Origin: an uncultured Bacilli bacterium | Lineage (GTDB): Bacteria; Bacillota_I; Bacilli_A; RF39; UBA660 | DNA: 14,910 nucleotides | Direction: 5' to 3' | Assembly: GCA_948543905.1 (NCBI GenBank) | Contig: CAOVIS010000011.1 | Span: 2,502-17,411 of the forward strand | Program-made: the position numbers and the translations under genes | Notes under the pieces: model-generated | Told to the model about the DNA's origin: nothing | Seen by the model: only the letters and a program-made list of their open reading frames with translations | Database searches by the model: none | Shown here: positions 14,495 through 14,910 of the stretch, piece after piece | Layout of the letters: each line of letters starts with the position of its first letter | Numbering within the stretch: the stretch's first letter is position 1

Positions 14495-14530
14495 TTAAAA
14501 AAATACTGTAATATCAGTACTTTTTATTAT
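14495..14530. terminator. Hairpin between the HTH relic and the prepilin gene
   Basis: TACTG, a short AT loop, CAGTA, flanked by A-rich and T-rich arms, so the hairpin is followed by Ts on both strands. On the minus strand it lies just after the stop of the winged-helix relic and before the prepilin operon. Confidence 0.5.
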
Positions 14531-14646
14531 TTCAACACATAAAATGTATTTTTACCAGTTTCTTTTTGCATAATAAGATTATTTTCAAGCATTTTATTAA
14601 TAACTTTTCTTACTCCTGATACATTCTCACCTAAAATAATTATACT
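14527..14646 (-). pseudogene. Relic of a winged-helix DNA-binding protein
   Basis: A 40-codon open stretch ending in TAA at 14527, with no ATG, GTG or TTG at its 5' end and an in-frame TAA just upstream (14649-14647). Its translation, GENVSGVRKVINKMLENN then LIMQKETGKNTFYVLK, has the recognition-helix and wing pattern (GVSxxxVxKxLxxLxxxxLI...G..xYxL) of a winged-helix C-terminus. No upstream part is present. I read it as the tail of a lost gene. The 35 bases between it and uvrA hold an 11-base tandem repeat and no other feature. Confidence 0.45.
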
Positions 14647-14673
14647 TTATTTAGTTATACATATCAATAGATT

Positions 14674-14695
14674 CGATTACTTTTCGATTACTTTT
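14674..14695. repeat. Tandem 11-base repeat at the uvrA stop
   Basis: CGATTACTTTT occurs twice in direct tandem, and the uvrA stop codon lies inside the second copy. It is a small local duplication with no clear role. Confidence 0.6.
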
Positions 14696-14910
14696 GTTCT
14701 TTTAAAATCTTCTTCAAAAACTCCCCAGTATAAGAATTAGCAACTTTAGCTACTTCTTCCGGTGTACCTGTTGCCACTACTTCTCCCCCTAAGTTACCAC
14801 CATCAGGACCTAAATCAATAATATAATCTGCAACTTTTATGACATCTAAATTATGTTCAATAACCAAAACTGTATCGCCATTATCCACAATTCGATTTAA
14901 AATACCCAAA
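14688..14910 (-). CDS. uvrA: UvrABC excinuclease subunit A, C-terminal end (cut by the window edge)
   Basis: The last ~73 residues of UvrA, the DNA-damage-recognising ATPase of nucleotide excision repair. Visible are the Walker B-distal H-loop region [37 protein letters not shown] and [11 protein letters not shown], the conserved UvrA end. The reading frame stays open to the right edge, so the start lies outside. It ends with TAA at 14690-14688. Confidence 0.95.
   Translation of the reverse strand, partial: LGILNRIVDNGDTVLVIEHNLDVIKVADYIIDLGPDGGNLGGEVVATGTPEEVAKVANSYTGEFLKKILKEQK

Noticed and set aside
1..14910. CRISPR arrays, tRNA or rRNA genes, insertion sequences
   Set aside because: I saw no regularly spaced repeats, no tRNA-like cloverleaf arms, no rRNA segments and no transposase frames.

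Overview
The window is AT-rich DNA from a Gram-positive-type bacterium, most likely a gut member of Bacillota/Mycoplasmatota (an RF39-like lineage of Bacilli is my guess). Support comes from the A/T-biased codons, GGAGG-type ribosome sites, TTGACA/TATAAT promoters, and surface proteins with Asn-rich linkers and Ig-like domains. Trp is TGG, and 17 recognisable genes end in TAA or TAG, so the standard bacterial code fits. The only TGA met at an ORF end is the one that interrupts the MYG1-like gene.

Left end (1-423): the start of an unidentified gene on the minus strand, divergent from a small DUF378 membrane protein.

Region 420-5770 is the most interesting part: a dispersed diversity-generating retroelement (DGR). 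One minus-strand operon holds a MutS-like accessory gene with no AUG/GUG/UUG start (2263-1853), avd (1863-1516) and a DGR-type reverse transcriptase (1532-420), each overlapping the next. Upstream lie a MYG1/UPF0160 gene split by a +1 frame change exactly at a CUU-UGA site (3317-2450) and a membrane-anchored target-type protein (4833-3469). The C-terminal variable-region-like segment of this protein is about 51% GC in an AT-rich gene. A tandem-HTH regulator (5006-5467) is divergent from the target. Just after it, an Asn-codon-rich, non-genic segment (5537-5640) looks like the template repeat, with its own extended -10 promoter. Its conceptual translation aligns with the target's variable segment. 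All eight Asn codons in the aligned block are replaced in the target, but many non-adenine positions also differ, so this template has probably not written that target recently.

Region 5804-10121 is a minus-strand cell-surface block: a 681-aa anchored protein with two tandem 90-residue repeats and three Big_2 domains, a HAAS-like two-helix membrane protein, and a 568-aa coiled-coil protein of unknown function with a duplicated SLIDICR motif. Region 10228-10981 holds a plus-strand pair, a DUF308/HdeD-like membrane protein and a DUF1653 protein.

Region 11004-14443 is a tight minus-strand operon: prepilin-like protein, thymidine kinase, RNase R, SmpB. RNase R and SmpB act together in trans-translation and RNA quality control. 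A winged-helix-like gene relic (14527-14646) and the 3' end of uvrA (14688-14910) close the window.
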